Assembly (NCBI GenBank): GCA_003563465.1
Contig: PWVH01000044.1
Span: 1 to 13,378, forward strand
Length of the DNA stretch: 13,378 bases
DNA from: Coriobacteriaceae bacterium
GTDB lineage: Bacteria > Actinomycetota > Coriobacteriia > Anaerosomatales > SLCP01
Direction: 5' to 3'
Made by a program: the position numbers and the translations under genes
Part shown: one piece after another, positions 6,662 to 13,378 of the stretch
How positions within the stretch are numbered: position 1 is the first letter of the stretch
How the letters are laid out: every line of letters begins with the position of its first letter
Notes under the pieces: generated by a model
Told to the model about the DNA's origin: nothing
What the model saw: the letters and a program-made list of their open reading frames with translations, nothing else
The model's database searches: none

Positions 6662-7064
6662 CGCGGACCTGGCCGTCTCGATAGCAGCGGCGCTTGTCAT
6701 GTCCGTCGCGATTGCAGCAGCACTTCTGCTCCTGCCCGTCGCCGGGATCTATTCGCATTCGGCCCCGGACGCCTGGCTGACCGTGCCCGCCACAGCGGTG
6801 ATTCTCGTCGCTCGTGGAGTGAGCTTGAAGGACAGGCTGTCGTACCTGGCCGTGGCGCTGGGGATCTACTTCGGCATCGGCATCGTGTTGAACGTCACGG
6901 GGTTTGTCGACTTCGCAGATTCCGGCCGGATCGCAGGCACCGGAGTCCTGCCGATCATGGCGATGCGGGCCTACCGCTGGTTCATCATGGGGTATCCGAT
7001 CGTCATGGTCATGCTGTTCTTCGGCACCAAGCCCTACCTGCTTTGGTCTCGGGATGCGGAGTAG
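6651..7064 (+). CDS. Small membrane protein overlapping the exosortase-like gene, function unknown
   Basis: This 137-residue protein has about four predicted membrane helices (about 8-32, 43-57, 63-85 and 106-125), the second being short. Charged stretches at the C-terminus (SRDAE) suggest a soluble tail. I do not recognise the family. Its ATG lies inside the last codons of the exosortase-like gene (11-base overlap), with GGGTGAGG just upstream, so the two are very likely expressed as a pair. A partner or accessory role for the sortase-like enzyme is the simplest reading but is inferred from position only. No catalytic motif is obvious. Tandem repeats begin a few bases after its stop. Confidence 0.75.
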   Translation: MRASADLAVSIAAALVMSVAIAAALLLLPVAGIYSHSAPDAWLTVPATAVILVARGVSLKDRLSYLAVALGIYFGIGIVLNVTGFVDFADSGRIAGTGVLPIMAMRAYRWFIMGYPIVMVMLFFGTKPYLLWSRDAE

Positions 7065-7068
7065 TCGC

Positions 7069-7127
7069 TTCCGAGGGCCGTGCCGCGAGGGATTCCGAAG
7101 GCCGTGCCGCGAGGGATTCCGAGGGCC
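7069..7127 (+). repeat. 24-base tandem repeat, two full copies and one partial
   Basis: The unit starts TTCCGAGGGCC and ends GCGAGGGA. Copy 1 is 7069-7092. Copy 2 is 7093-7116 and differs by a single G-to-A change. A partial third copy is 7117-7127, after which the sequence runs into TTTTCGGG. The repeat lies in the gap before cimA. Confidence 0.85.
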
Positions 7128-7134
7128 TTTTCGG
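7095..7134 (+). terminator. Possible long-loop hairpin formed from the repeat array
   Basis: CCGAAGGCC at 7095-7103 pairs with GGCCTTTTCGG at 7124-7134, with a TT bulge and a loop of about 20 bases. The single base that distinguishes repeat copy 2 improves this pairing. It could be a weak terminator or a regulatory structure between the membrane protein gene and cimA. Confidence 0.3.
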
Positions 7135-7177
7135 GACCGCCAGACGAACATGAGTGCAGCAGGCACGGTTCCTCGGC

Positions 7178-7183
7178 TAGAAT
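7178..7183 (+). promoter_or_regulatory. Possible -10 box for cimA
   Basis: TAGAAT is preceded by GGC rather than TGC. It is the same hexamer as before the second cytochrome gene. Transcription would begin near 7190, about 37 bases before the cimA GTG. No clear -35 box is seen. Confidence 0.35.
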
Positions 7184-7226
7184 AGGAATTCGATTTCGTA
7201 TCGGATGCAGGAAGGACGGCACGAGG

Positions 7227-8810
7227 GTGATCACCCTCTACGACACCACACTCAGAGACGGCGTGCAGCGGGAGAACCTCTCGCTGTCGGTCGAAGACAA
7301 GCTGCGCATCGCCCAGCGCTTAGACGCGCTAGGAATCCACTACGTGGAAGGCGGATACCCGGGCAGCAACCCCAAGGACATGGAGTTCTTCGAGCGCTCG
7401 CGCGATCTGAAGCTCGAGACCACCAGCATCACGGCGTTCGGGGCGACCTGCCGAAAAGACACCGACGCCGCGGACGACCCCGGGCTCAAAGCCCTCTTGG
7501 AGACGGGCTGTGAGGCCATCTGCATCTTCGGCAAGGCATGGGACCTGCACGTCAAAGAGACGCTGCGCACAAGCCTAGACGAGAACGTTCGCATGGTGCG
7601 CGATTCGGTCGCCTACTTGAAGTCGCAAGGCCGCACGGTGTTCTTCGATGCCGAGCACTTCTTCGACGGGTATGCCGCGAACACCGGTTACGCTATCGAG
7701 GTGGTCGTCGCGGCTGCCGGCGCCGGCGCCGACGCGGTGGTTCTGTGCGACACCAACGGAGGCACCATGCCCCACGACGTCCTTCGCACCGTCGGGGTAA
7801 TCCGCCTGGAAGTGGACGTCCCGCTCGGTATCCATGCGCACAACGATGCGGGCTGCGCCGTCGCCAACTCGCTGCTAGCGGTCGAGGCGGGCTGCACTCA
7901 CGTGCAGGGAACTGTGAACGGTTACGGAGAGCGTGCTGGAAACGCCGACCTCATGAGCATCATCCCCGCTCTCGTGCTCAAGATGGACAAGAGGGGTATC
8001 TCGCGCGAACAGCTGAGATTGCTTACTGAGGTGAGCCACTTCGTCGCCGAGGTCGCCAACATCTCGCCCGAGCCGCATCAGCCCTACGTCGGGGCGAGCG
8101 CTTTTGCACACAAGGGCGGCGTGCACGCCAGCGCTGCAGCGAGGCTTCCCGAGGCCTACGAGCATACCGACCCGGCCGCGGTAGGCAATCTCGCCCGCGT
8201 CGTTGTGAGCGAGCTCGCGGGCAAGGCGAGTCTGACGATGAAGGCCAAGGAGATGGGGATCGATCTTACCGGCGACCAGGAGACGGTGGGAGCGGTCCTA
8301 GATTCCATCAAGGAGCTCGAGCATCGCGGCTATTCCTTCGAGGCCGCCGACGCGAGTCTGGAGATCATGCTCAAGAAGCGCCTCGGCACCTACGAGCCCT
8401 TCTTCAGGCTCGAGTCGTTCCGCTGCATCATGGAGAAGCGCGAGGACGGGCGCGTGATGACGGAGGCTACTATCAAGATCCACGTCGCGGGGCATCGCTA
8501 CATCGCCACCGCAGAGGGCAACGGTCCCGTGAACGCGCTGGACCGGGCGTTGCGCATCGCCATAGAACGGTACTATCCGACGCTCGAGGATATCGAGCTT
8601 ACGGACTTCAAGGTGCGAGTGCTCGACGAGAAGAAGGGCACTGCTGCCGTCACCCGCGTGCTGATCGAGTCCGCCGACGGGGAGAAGGGCTGGAGCACGG
8701 TGGGAGTCAGCGAGAACATCATCGAGGCCTCTTGGGAGGCGCTCGTGGACTCGGTGGAGTACGGCCTTTCTCACCCCAGGCAGGAAACCGACCCCGGTCA
8801 TGGAATGTAA
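7227..8810 (+). CDS. cimA: (R)-citramalate synthase
   Basis: The 527-residue product matches the length of the Geobacter/Leptospira-type CimA. It condenses pyruvate with acetyl-CoA to citramalate, the first step of the threonine-independent route to isoleucine. The TIM-barrel domain opens with LYDTTLRDG at 4-12 and has the metal-binding HAHND motif and a GTVNGYGERAGNADL segment. FAHKGGVHASA lies in the linker region. The last 150 or so residues form a LeuA-type dimerisation and allosteric domain, where isoleucine would be expected to act. LYDTTLRDGVQRE together with the overall length favours CimA over 2-isopropylmalate synthase. The GTG start is chosen because the family starts a few residues before YDTTLRDG, and GGAAGGA lies ten bases upstream; the open frame upstream translates the tandem repeat and is not credible. 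Confidence 0.92.
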   Translation: MITLYDTTLRDGVQRENLSLSVEDKLRIAQRLDALGIHYVEGGYPGSNPKDMEFFERSRDLKLETTSITAFGATCRKDTDAADDPGLKALLETGCEAICIFGKAWDLHVKETLRTSLDENVRMVRDSVAYLKSQGRTVFFDAEHFFDGYAANTGYAIEVVVAAAGAGADAVVLCDTNGGTMPHDVLRTVGVIRLEVDVPLGIHAHNDAGCAVANSLLAVEAGCTHVQGTVNGYGERAGNADLMSIIPALVLKMDKRGISREQLRLLTEVSHFVAEVANISPEPHQPYVGASAFAHKGGVHASAAARLPEAYEHTDPAAVGNLARVVVSELAGKASLTMKAKEMGIDLTGDQETVGAVLDSIKELEHRGYSFEAADASLEIMLKKRLGTYEPFFRLESFRCIMEKREDGRVMTEATIKIHVAGHRYIATAEGNGPVNALDRALRIAIERYYPTLEDIELTDFKVRVLDEKKGTAAVTRVLIESADGEKGWSTVGVSENIIEASWEALVDSVEYGLSHPRQETDPGHGM

Positions 8811-8849
8811 GCCAGAGTACTAGCCGTTCCAGCGATCAGAGGTCGTGGT

Positions 8850-9599
8850 ATGAGGGTCGTGCGCGTGCTCTCCGAAGGAGATTGCAGATACGGGCTCGCC
8901 GACGACACCACCGTCACTCTCATCTCGGACGAACCGTTCGCCCAGTGGGAGGCCGAGGGTGCCATGGGATTGTGCTCGGCCGAGCTGCTGACGCCTGTCG
9001 TGCCCACCAAGATCGTGTGCGTGGGGCTCAACTATCGCAGCCATGCCGAAGAGCTGGGGCATGACATCCCCGCCGAGCCCGTGATCTTTTTGAAGCCGCC
9101 CACTACCATCACCGGCCCGGGGGCCGATATCCGCATACCTCAAGGTGTGGGCCGCGTGGACTACGAGGCGGAGTTGGCCATCGTCATCGGACGCCGCACT
9201 CGCAACGTCAGTGCGACGCACGCCGCGACCAACATCCTCGGCTACACGTGCGCCAACGACGTGACCGCTCGCGACTTACAGAAGGCCGACGGCCAGTGGA
9301 CCCGTGCGAAGAGCTTCGACGGGTTCTGCCCGCTCGGCCCGTGGATCGAGACCGATGTCGACCCGGAAGACTTGCTGGTCGAGTGCTACCTCAACGGCGA
9401 GGTGCGGCAGTCGGCGCGGACCTCGGACATGATCTTCGATGTCGGTACGCTGGTAAGCTTCATCTCGAAGGTAATGACGCTTGTGCCGGGCGACGTGGTA
9501 CTTACCGGCACGCCCGGTGGCATAGGGGAGATGAAGCCCGGTGACACCGTCGAGGTTCGCATCGAAGGAATCGGCGGTCTCGTCAACCACGTGGTGTGA
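8850..9599 (+). CDS. Fumarylacetoacetate hydrolase family protein
   Basis: The 249-residue protein has the FAH fold signatures: GLNYRSHAEEL at 59-69, the metal-binding E106 and E108 in DYEAELAIVIG, D137 in CANDVTARDLQ, and TGTPGGIG near the C-terminus. Family members hydrolyse acylpyruvates, decarboxylate oxaloacetate, or tautomerise oxaloacetate; the exact substrate cannot be read from the sequence. It follows cimA after 39 bases and probably belongs to the same transcript. A role in clearing or repairing 2-oxo acids near the pyruvate and 2-oxobutyrate branch is possible but speculative. The ribosome binding site (AGAGG, 8837-8841) is weak. It may equally be a passenger housekeeping gene. 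Confidence 0.9.
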   Translation: MRVVRVLSEGDCRYGLADDTTVTLISDEPFAQWEAEGAMGLCSAELLTPVVPTKIVCVGLNYRSHAEELGHDIPAEPVIFLKPPTTITGPGADIRIPQGVGRVDYEAELAIVIGRRTRNVSATHAATNILGYTCANDVTARDLQKADGQWTRAKSFDGFCPLGPWIETDVDPEDLLVECYLNGEVRQSARTSDMIFDVGTLVSFISKVMTLVPGDVVLTGTPGGIGEMKPGDTVEVRIEGIGGLVNHVV

Positions 9600-9691
9600 T
9601 GCTCTTTCGCCTCGTTCGTCGGCCGCTCGCCCCGCCCATCACCAGCACGGAGCCGTTCGGCTATCCACAGGCCCCAAATGTCGTTGTTCCG

Positions 9692-9700
9692 TGCTATTCT
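9692..9700 (+). promoter_or_regulatory. Extended -10 promoter for the yerC-dnaE pair
   Basis: TGCTATTCT is an extended -10 element with TATTCT at 9695-9700 and no clear -35 box. Transcription would begin near 9707, about 42 bases before the yerC GTG. The rest of the 9600-9748 gap has only a small inverted repeat at 9651-9662 and no convincing terminator. Confidence 0.4.
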
Positions 9701-9748
9701 GACCACATCATCTTGTGTTCGTGATGACGTAGTGAGGAGCACGCACCC

Positions 9749-10051
9749 GTGCCGGAGGACCGTCTCAGAACGCCCGAGGTAGAGGAGCTGTTAAGGGCGT
9801 TCATCTCTTTGGAGGATGCCGAGGAGGCATACGCCTTCCTCCAGGATGTCTGCACCATCAAAGAGATACAGGACATGGCGCAACGCCTTCAGGTGGCGGG
9901 CATGCTGGCGAGCGGCGACCAGTACTCGCGCATCCGTGAAGTCACGGGCGCCTCGGCCACGACGATTAGCCGGGTGAGCAAGGCGCTCAACTACGGCGCC
10001 GACGGCTACCGCGTAGTCCTGGAGCGTATCAAAGAGGCTGGGGAGAGCTAG
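9749..10051 (+). CDS. yerC: YerC/YecD-family TrpR-like regulator
   Basis: The 100-residue protein is all-helical in appearance. It has a helix-turn-helix near residues 57-83 (DQYSRIREVTGASATTISRV) and a TIKEIQDMAQRL segment at 36-47 typical of the TrpR-like YerC/YecD family. Members are small DNA-binding proteins related to the tryptophan repressor; the ligand and targets are generally unknown. The GTG start has GAGGAG nine bases upstream. The stop is only two bases before dnaE, so the two are likely co-transcribed and may be translationally coupled. Whether it controls its own operon, dnaE or amino acid genes cannot be told. The gene symbol follows the family name. Confidence 0.88.
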   Translation: MPEDRLRTPEVEELLRAFISLEDAEEAYAFLQDVCTIKEIQDMAQRLQVAGMLASGDQYSRIREVTGASATTISRVSKALNYGADGYRVVLERIKEAGES

Positions 10052-10053
10052 AA

Positions 10054-13000
10054 GTGTCCTTCGTGCATCTCCACACGCATTCGGAATACTCCCTTCTCGA
10101 TGGAGCTGCACGCATCAAAGACCTGGTGTCGTCCGCCGAAAAGCTCGGTATGCCCGCGCTGGCCATAACCGATCACGGTGCGATGTACGGAGCGGTGGAG
10201 TTCTACAAGGCGGCGAAAGGCCGCATCAAGCCGATCATCGGATGCGAGATCTACTTCACCACCGGCTCACGCTTGTCCCGGGACGCAAAACCCGACCTAT
10301 ACCATCTGTTGCTCCTCGCCAAGAATCAGACGGGTTACCGCAATCTCATGGCGATGGTCTCGGAGTCTTCTGTGGGCGGCTTCTACTACAAGCCTCAAGT
10401 GGACCTCGAGCTTCTGGAGCGCCACAGCGAAGGCCTCATCTGCACCAGCGCATGCATGAGCGGTCTGGTGAGCAAATCGATCGAGATGCGAAACCCCGAG
10501 CAGGCTCGCCACTGGGCCGAAACGTACGCGCGCATCTTCGGCGAAGGGGATTTCTACTTAGAGATCCAAGACCAGGGGATCACCGGCGACAACGGCATGA
10601 CCCAGGCACGCATCAACGAAGACATCGCCGCGATCGGTGCGGAACTGGGCCTGCCGCTCGTGGCCACGAACGACGTCCACTACGTCAAGGCCGAGGACGC
10701 TTCAGCCCATGACATGCTCCTTTGCGTCGGTACCGGGTCGACGATGGACGATCCCGATCGCATGAGGTTTTCCTGCCAGGAGTTCTTCATGAAATCGCCC
10801 GAAGAGATGACAGAGGTCTTCGAGGCCTATCCCGAGGCGGTCGCCAACACGCTCGATATCGCCGAGCGATGCGAGGTCAAGCTCGATTTCAACAAGATCG
10901 TGCTGCCCGTGTTCGAGGTCCCTTCAGACCACACGGGCGAGTCCTATCTCGAGAAGCAGTGCGTCGAGGGCCTCAAGGGGCGCTACGGCGACCCCGTGCC
11001 GCAGGAAGCCATGGAGCGCCTCGGCCAAGAACTCTCGGTCATCAACGACAAGGGCTTGGCCGCTTACTTCCTGATAGTGGCCGATTTCGTCAGGTGGGCA
11101 AAGGAGCGCGGCATCGGCGTGGGTCCCGGTCGAGGGAGCGCGGCCGGTTCGATCATCGCCTACGCCCTCGGCATAACCAGTCTCGACCCGATAGCCAACG
11201 GACTGCTCTTCGAGCGATTCCTCAATCCCGAGCGCATGGAGATGCCAGATATCGACATCGACTTCGACGATTTGAGGCGGGGCGAGGTAATAGAGTACGT
11301 GCGTCAGAGGTATGGCGAGGACAAAGTCGCGCAGATAATCACGTTCGGCACCATGAAGGCACGTCTGGCGGTTCGGGACGCCGGTCGCGTCCTCGGCTAT
11401 CCCTACGGCGTGCCCGATCGCATCAGCAAGATGATAGGCGACGACATCAAGGCGACGATCGACTCTTCTATCAGGGGCAATCCCGACTTAAGGACCGACT
11501 ACGAGACCAACCCCGATACCAGGCGCATCCTAGACGCCGCCCGATCCCTCGAGGGCATCGTGCGCGGAGAGGGCGTGCACGCAGCAGGTGTCGTCATATG
11601 CCGAGACCCGCTGTGTCAGCACACGCCGGTCAAGCGCGACACGAAAGGCGACGCCGTAGTCACGCAGTACGAAGGGAACACGATAGCCGACCTCGGACTG
11701 CTCAAGATGGACTTTCTGGGCCTTCGGACACTGACCGTCATCGCCGACGCGATCGCGAGCATAGAGTCGCGTCACGGGGTGCGCATCGATCCCGAGAAGA
11801 TCCCCCTCGACGACGAGGCCACCTTCGATCTGCTAAGACGCGGCGACACCGTGGGAGTCTTTCAAGTCGAGTCGCCCGGGATGCGCGCTCTGCTCAGGGA
11901 CTTGAAGCCCACATCCTTCGCCGACATAGTCGCCCTGCTCGCGCTCTATCGCCCCGGTCCGCTTCAATCAGGCATGGTCAAGGACTTCGTGAACCGCAAG
12001 CACGGCCGGGCGAAGATCACCTACTACGACGACCGTCTCAAGCCGATCCTGGAAGAGACGTACGGCACCATCGTCTACCAGGAGCAGGTCATGCGCATCT
12101 CCATGGAGATGTGCGGGTTCTCGGCGGCCGAAGCCGACAAGCTGCGCAAAGCCATGGGCAAGAAGCAGAAGAGGGTGCTCGACAAGTTAAGAGACGACTG
12201 GGTGAGCGGCGCCGGGGCTCGCGGCTACGATCCCAGGCTCGCGGCGCGCATGTGGGAAGACACGGAGAAGTTCGCCGAGTACGCCTTCAACAAGAGCCAC
12301 TCGGCAGCCTACGGGCTGATAACCATGCAGACGGCCTATCTGAAGGCGCAATATCCCCTCGAGTACATGGCAGCGGTGCTGACTTCGCACTCGGGCAAGA
12401 CCGAAAAGATCGTCAAGTACGTCGCGGAGTGCAATCACGCCGGCATGAAGGTATTGCCCCCGGACGTCAACTCCTCGGGGAGCGACTTCACCGCCGTCTC
12501 CGAAGGCATCCGCTTCGGGTTGGCGGGCATCCGCGGGGTGGGCGAGGGGGTCGTCGAGCGCATCATCGAGGCACGCGAATGCGGCGGTCCCTTCACCTCA
12601 CTGCAGGATTTCTGCGCGCGGGTCGACATGCAGAGCACCAACAAGAAGACTTTGGAGGCGCTGGTCAAGGCAGGTGCGTTCGACTCGACCGGCTACACGC
12701 GCAAGCACTTGATGGCCATGCTGGATCTCTGCGTGGGCAGTGCGATCAAGCGTCAACGCGATGCGGCCAACGGACAGGTCTCCATGTTCGACGGATCCGA
12801 TGACGGCTTCGCCGAAGAGACCCCGCCTCCGAACGGCGACGAGTGGGACAAGAAGATGAAGCTCGCTTTCGAGAAGGAGATGCTCGGCATATACGTCTCG
12901 GACCATCCCTTGCGTGATGTGGCCGAAGCCATCAAGACGGCGCGCTCGATGAGTATCGGCGAACTCGAGGATGCCGAGGACGGCTCGACGGGTTGGTTCG

Positions 13001-13378
13001 CGGGCATCATCTCTTCGGTTCAGCGCAAGCCGACCAAGAGGGGAACGATGATGGCGGTCGTGACACTGGAGGATCTGGAGGGCTTCTCGGAAGCGGTCTT
13101 CTTCCCGCAGACCTACGAGAGGCACCGCGATGTCGTGGCTGTAGATGCGGTCGTCAAGGTGCGAGCCAAGATCGAACACTCCGATCGCGGCAGCAAGCTC
13201 ATCGTCGACCAGGTAGAGCCTCTGGATGGCGAAGCGACGTCTGCTCCTCCGCGCAAGGTAGTTGTGACCACCGAGGGTTGCGCCTTCGAGAACGGACGGC
13301 TCGAGCGTCTCGAACGGCTGATCGATGCCTATCCCGGTCGCGACCTGTTGCTCTTGGAGGTGATCGGCGAAGGCTCGA
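10054..13378 (+). CDS. dnaE: DNA polymerase III alpha subunit, 3' end cut by window edge
   Basis: The frame is open from GTG 10054 to the window edge, 1108 residues, so only the extreme C-terminus is missing. The protein begins MSFVHLHTHSEYSLLDGAAR, the PHP domain start. Histidines and acids expected of an active PHP metal site are present (H5, H7, D40, H41, E65, H84, C134, D207, H209). The polymerase catalytic aspartates are D401 and D403 in PDIDIDF and D553 in LKMDFLGL. GPGRGSAAGS and NKSHSAAYGLI mark the palm and fingers regions, and an OB-fold begins near residue 980. This is the main replicative polymerase, DnaE1 type. GGGGAGA lies eight bases before the start, and yerC ends two bases upstream. 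No frameshift was seen along the gene. Confidence 0.97.
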   Translation, partial: MSFVHLHTHSEYSLLDGAARIKDLVSSAEKLGMPALAITDHGAMYGAVEFYKAAKGRIKPIIGCEIYFTTGSRLSRDAKPDLYHLLLLAKNQTGYRNLMAMVSESSVGGFYYKPQVDLELLERHSEGLICTSACMSGLVSKSIEMRNPEQARHWAETYARIFGEGDFYLEIQDQGITGDNGMTQARINEDIAAIGAELGLPLVATNDVHYVKAEDASAHDMLLCVGTGSTMDDPDRMRFSCQEFFMKSPEEMTEVFEAYPEAVANTLDIAERCEVKLDFNKIVLPVFEVPSDHTGESYLEKQCVEGLKGRYGDPVPQEAMERLGQELSVINDKGLAAYFLIVADFVRWAKERGIGVGPGRGSAAGSIIAYALGITSLDPIANGLLFERFLNPERMEMPDIDIDFDDLRRGEVIEYVRQRYGEDKVAQIITFGTMKARLAVRDAGRVLGYPYGVPDRISKMIGDDIKATIDSSIRGNPDLRTDYETNPDTRRILDAARSLEGIVRGEGVHAAGVVICRDPLCQHTPVKRDTKGDAVVTQYEGNTIADLGLLKMDFLGLRTLTVIADAIASIESRHGVRIDPEKIPLDDEATFDLLRRGDTVGVFQVESPGMRALLRDLKPTSFADIVALLALYRPGPLQSGMVKDFVNRKHGRAKITYYDDRLKPILEETYGTIVYQEQVMRISMEMCGFSAAEADKLRKAMGKKQKRVLDKLRDDWVSGAGARGYDPRLAARMWEDTEKFAEYAFNKSHSAAYGLITMQTAYLKAQYPLEYMAAVLTSHSGKTEKIVKYVAECNHAGMKVLPPDVNSSGSDFTAVSEGIRFGLAGIRGVGEGVVERIIEARECGGPFTSLQDFCARVDMQSTNKKTLEALVKAGAFDSTGYTRKHLMAMLDLCVGSAIKRQRDAANGQVSMFDGSDDGFAEETPPPNGDEWDKKMKLAFEKEMLGIYVSDHPLRDVAEAIKTARSMSIGELEDAEDGSTGWFAGIISSVQRKPTKRGTMMAVVTLEDLEGFSEAVFFPQTYERHRDVVAVDAVVKVRAKIEHSDRGSKLIVDQVEPLDGEATSAPPRKVVVTTEGCAFENGRLERLERLIDAYPGRDLLLLEVIGEGS

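Noticed and set aside
7069..7127. Tandem repeat as a CRISPR array
   Set aside because: The copies are contiguous with no spacers, and no cas gene is present.
7080..7226. N-terminal extension of CimA by about 49 residues
   Set aside because: It would translate the tandem repeat and the promoter-like region. The family begins just before YDTTLRDG, matching GTG 7227.
10722..12803. A long open frame of about 690 codons on the plus strand inside dnaE, in a different frame
   Set aside because: The frame from 10054 translates as full-length DnaE with all catalytic motifs. The other frame gives an Arg-rich, low-complexity product typical of a shadow in GC-rich DNA.

Overview
The window is GC-rich, tightly packed and entirely plus-strand. 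It reads as part of an anaerobic, high-GC, Gram-positive-like chromosome. The best guess is an actinobacterial lineage near Coriobacteriia/Anaerosomatales. That guess rests on multiheme cytochromes next to actinobacterial-looking housekeeping genes, many GTG starts and TANNNT-type -10 boxes. It is inference; no rRNA is present to settle it.

Region 1 (1-3216) encodes three consecutive multiheme c-type cytochromes. The first is cut by the left edge and shows 8 CXXCH sites. The second has an N-terminal membrane anchor followed by a NapC/NirT-like start and carries 12 sites. The third overlaps the second by 4 bases, has two N-terminal membrane helices, and carries 11 CXXCH sites plus one CX4CH site. 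Together they look like a membrane-to-exterior electron conduit. The terminal acceptor cannot be read from the sequence.

Region 2 (about 3278-9599) is a branched-chain amino acid cluster: leuD, leuB, ilvE, an exosortase-like membrane protein, a small unknown membrane protein, cimA, and a fumarylacetoacetate-hydrolase-family gene. CimA makes citramalate from pyruvate and acetyl-CoA. LeuCD and LeuB carry it to 2-oxobutyrate, and IlvE performs the last transamination of isoleucine, valine and leucine synthesis. leuC and leuA are not in the window. The exosortase-like gene and its partner are out of place in a biosynthetic cluster and are the most interesting insertion here. The gaps before ilvE and before cimA carry two unrelated short tandem repeats.

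Region 3 (about 9692 to the right edge) has a small TrpR-like YerC-family regulator, followed 2 bases later by dnaE, the replicative DNA polymerase III alpha subunit. dnaE runs out of the window and lacks only its extreme C-terminus.

No gap without a gene exceeds about 190 bases. No tRNA, rRNA, CRISPR array, insertion sequence or phage gene was seen. Seven of the nine genes whose starts are visible and reasonably settled begin with GTG.
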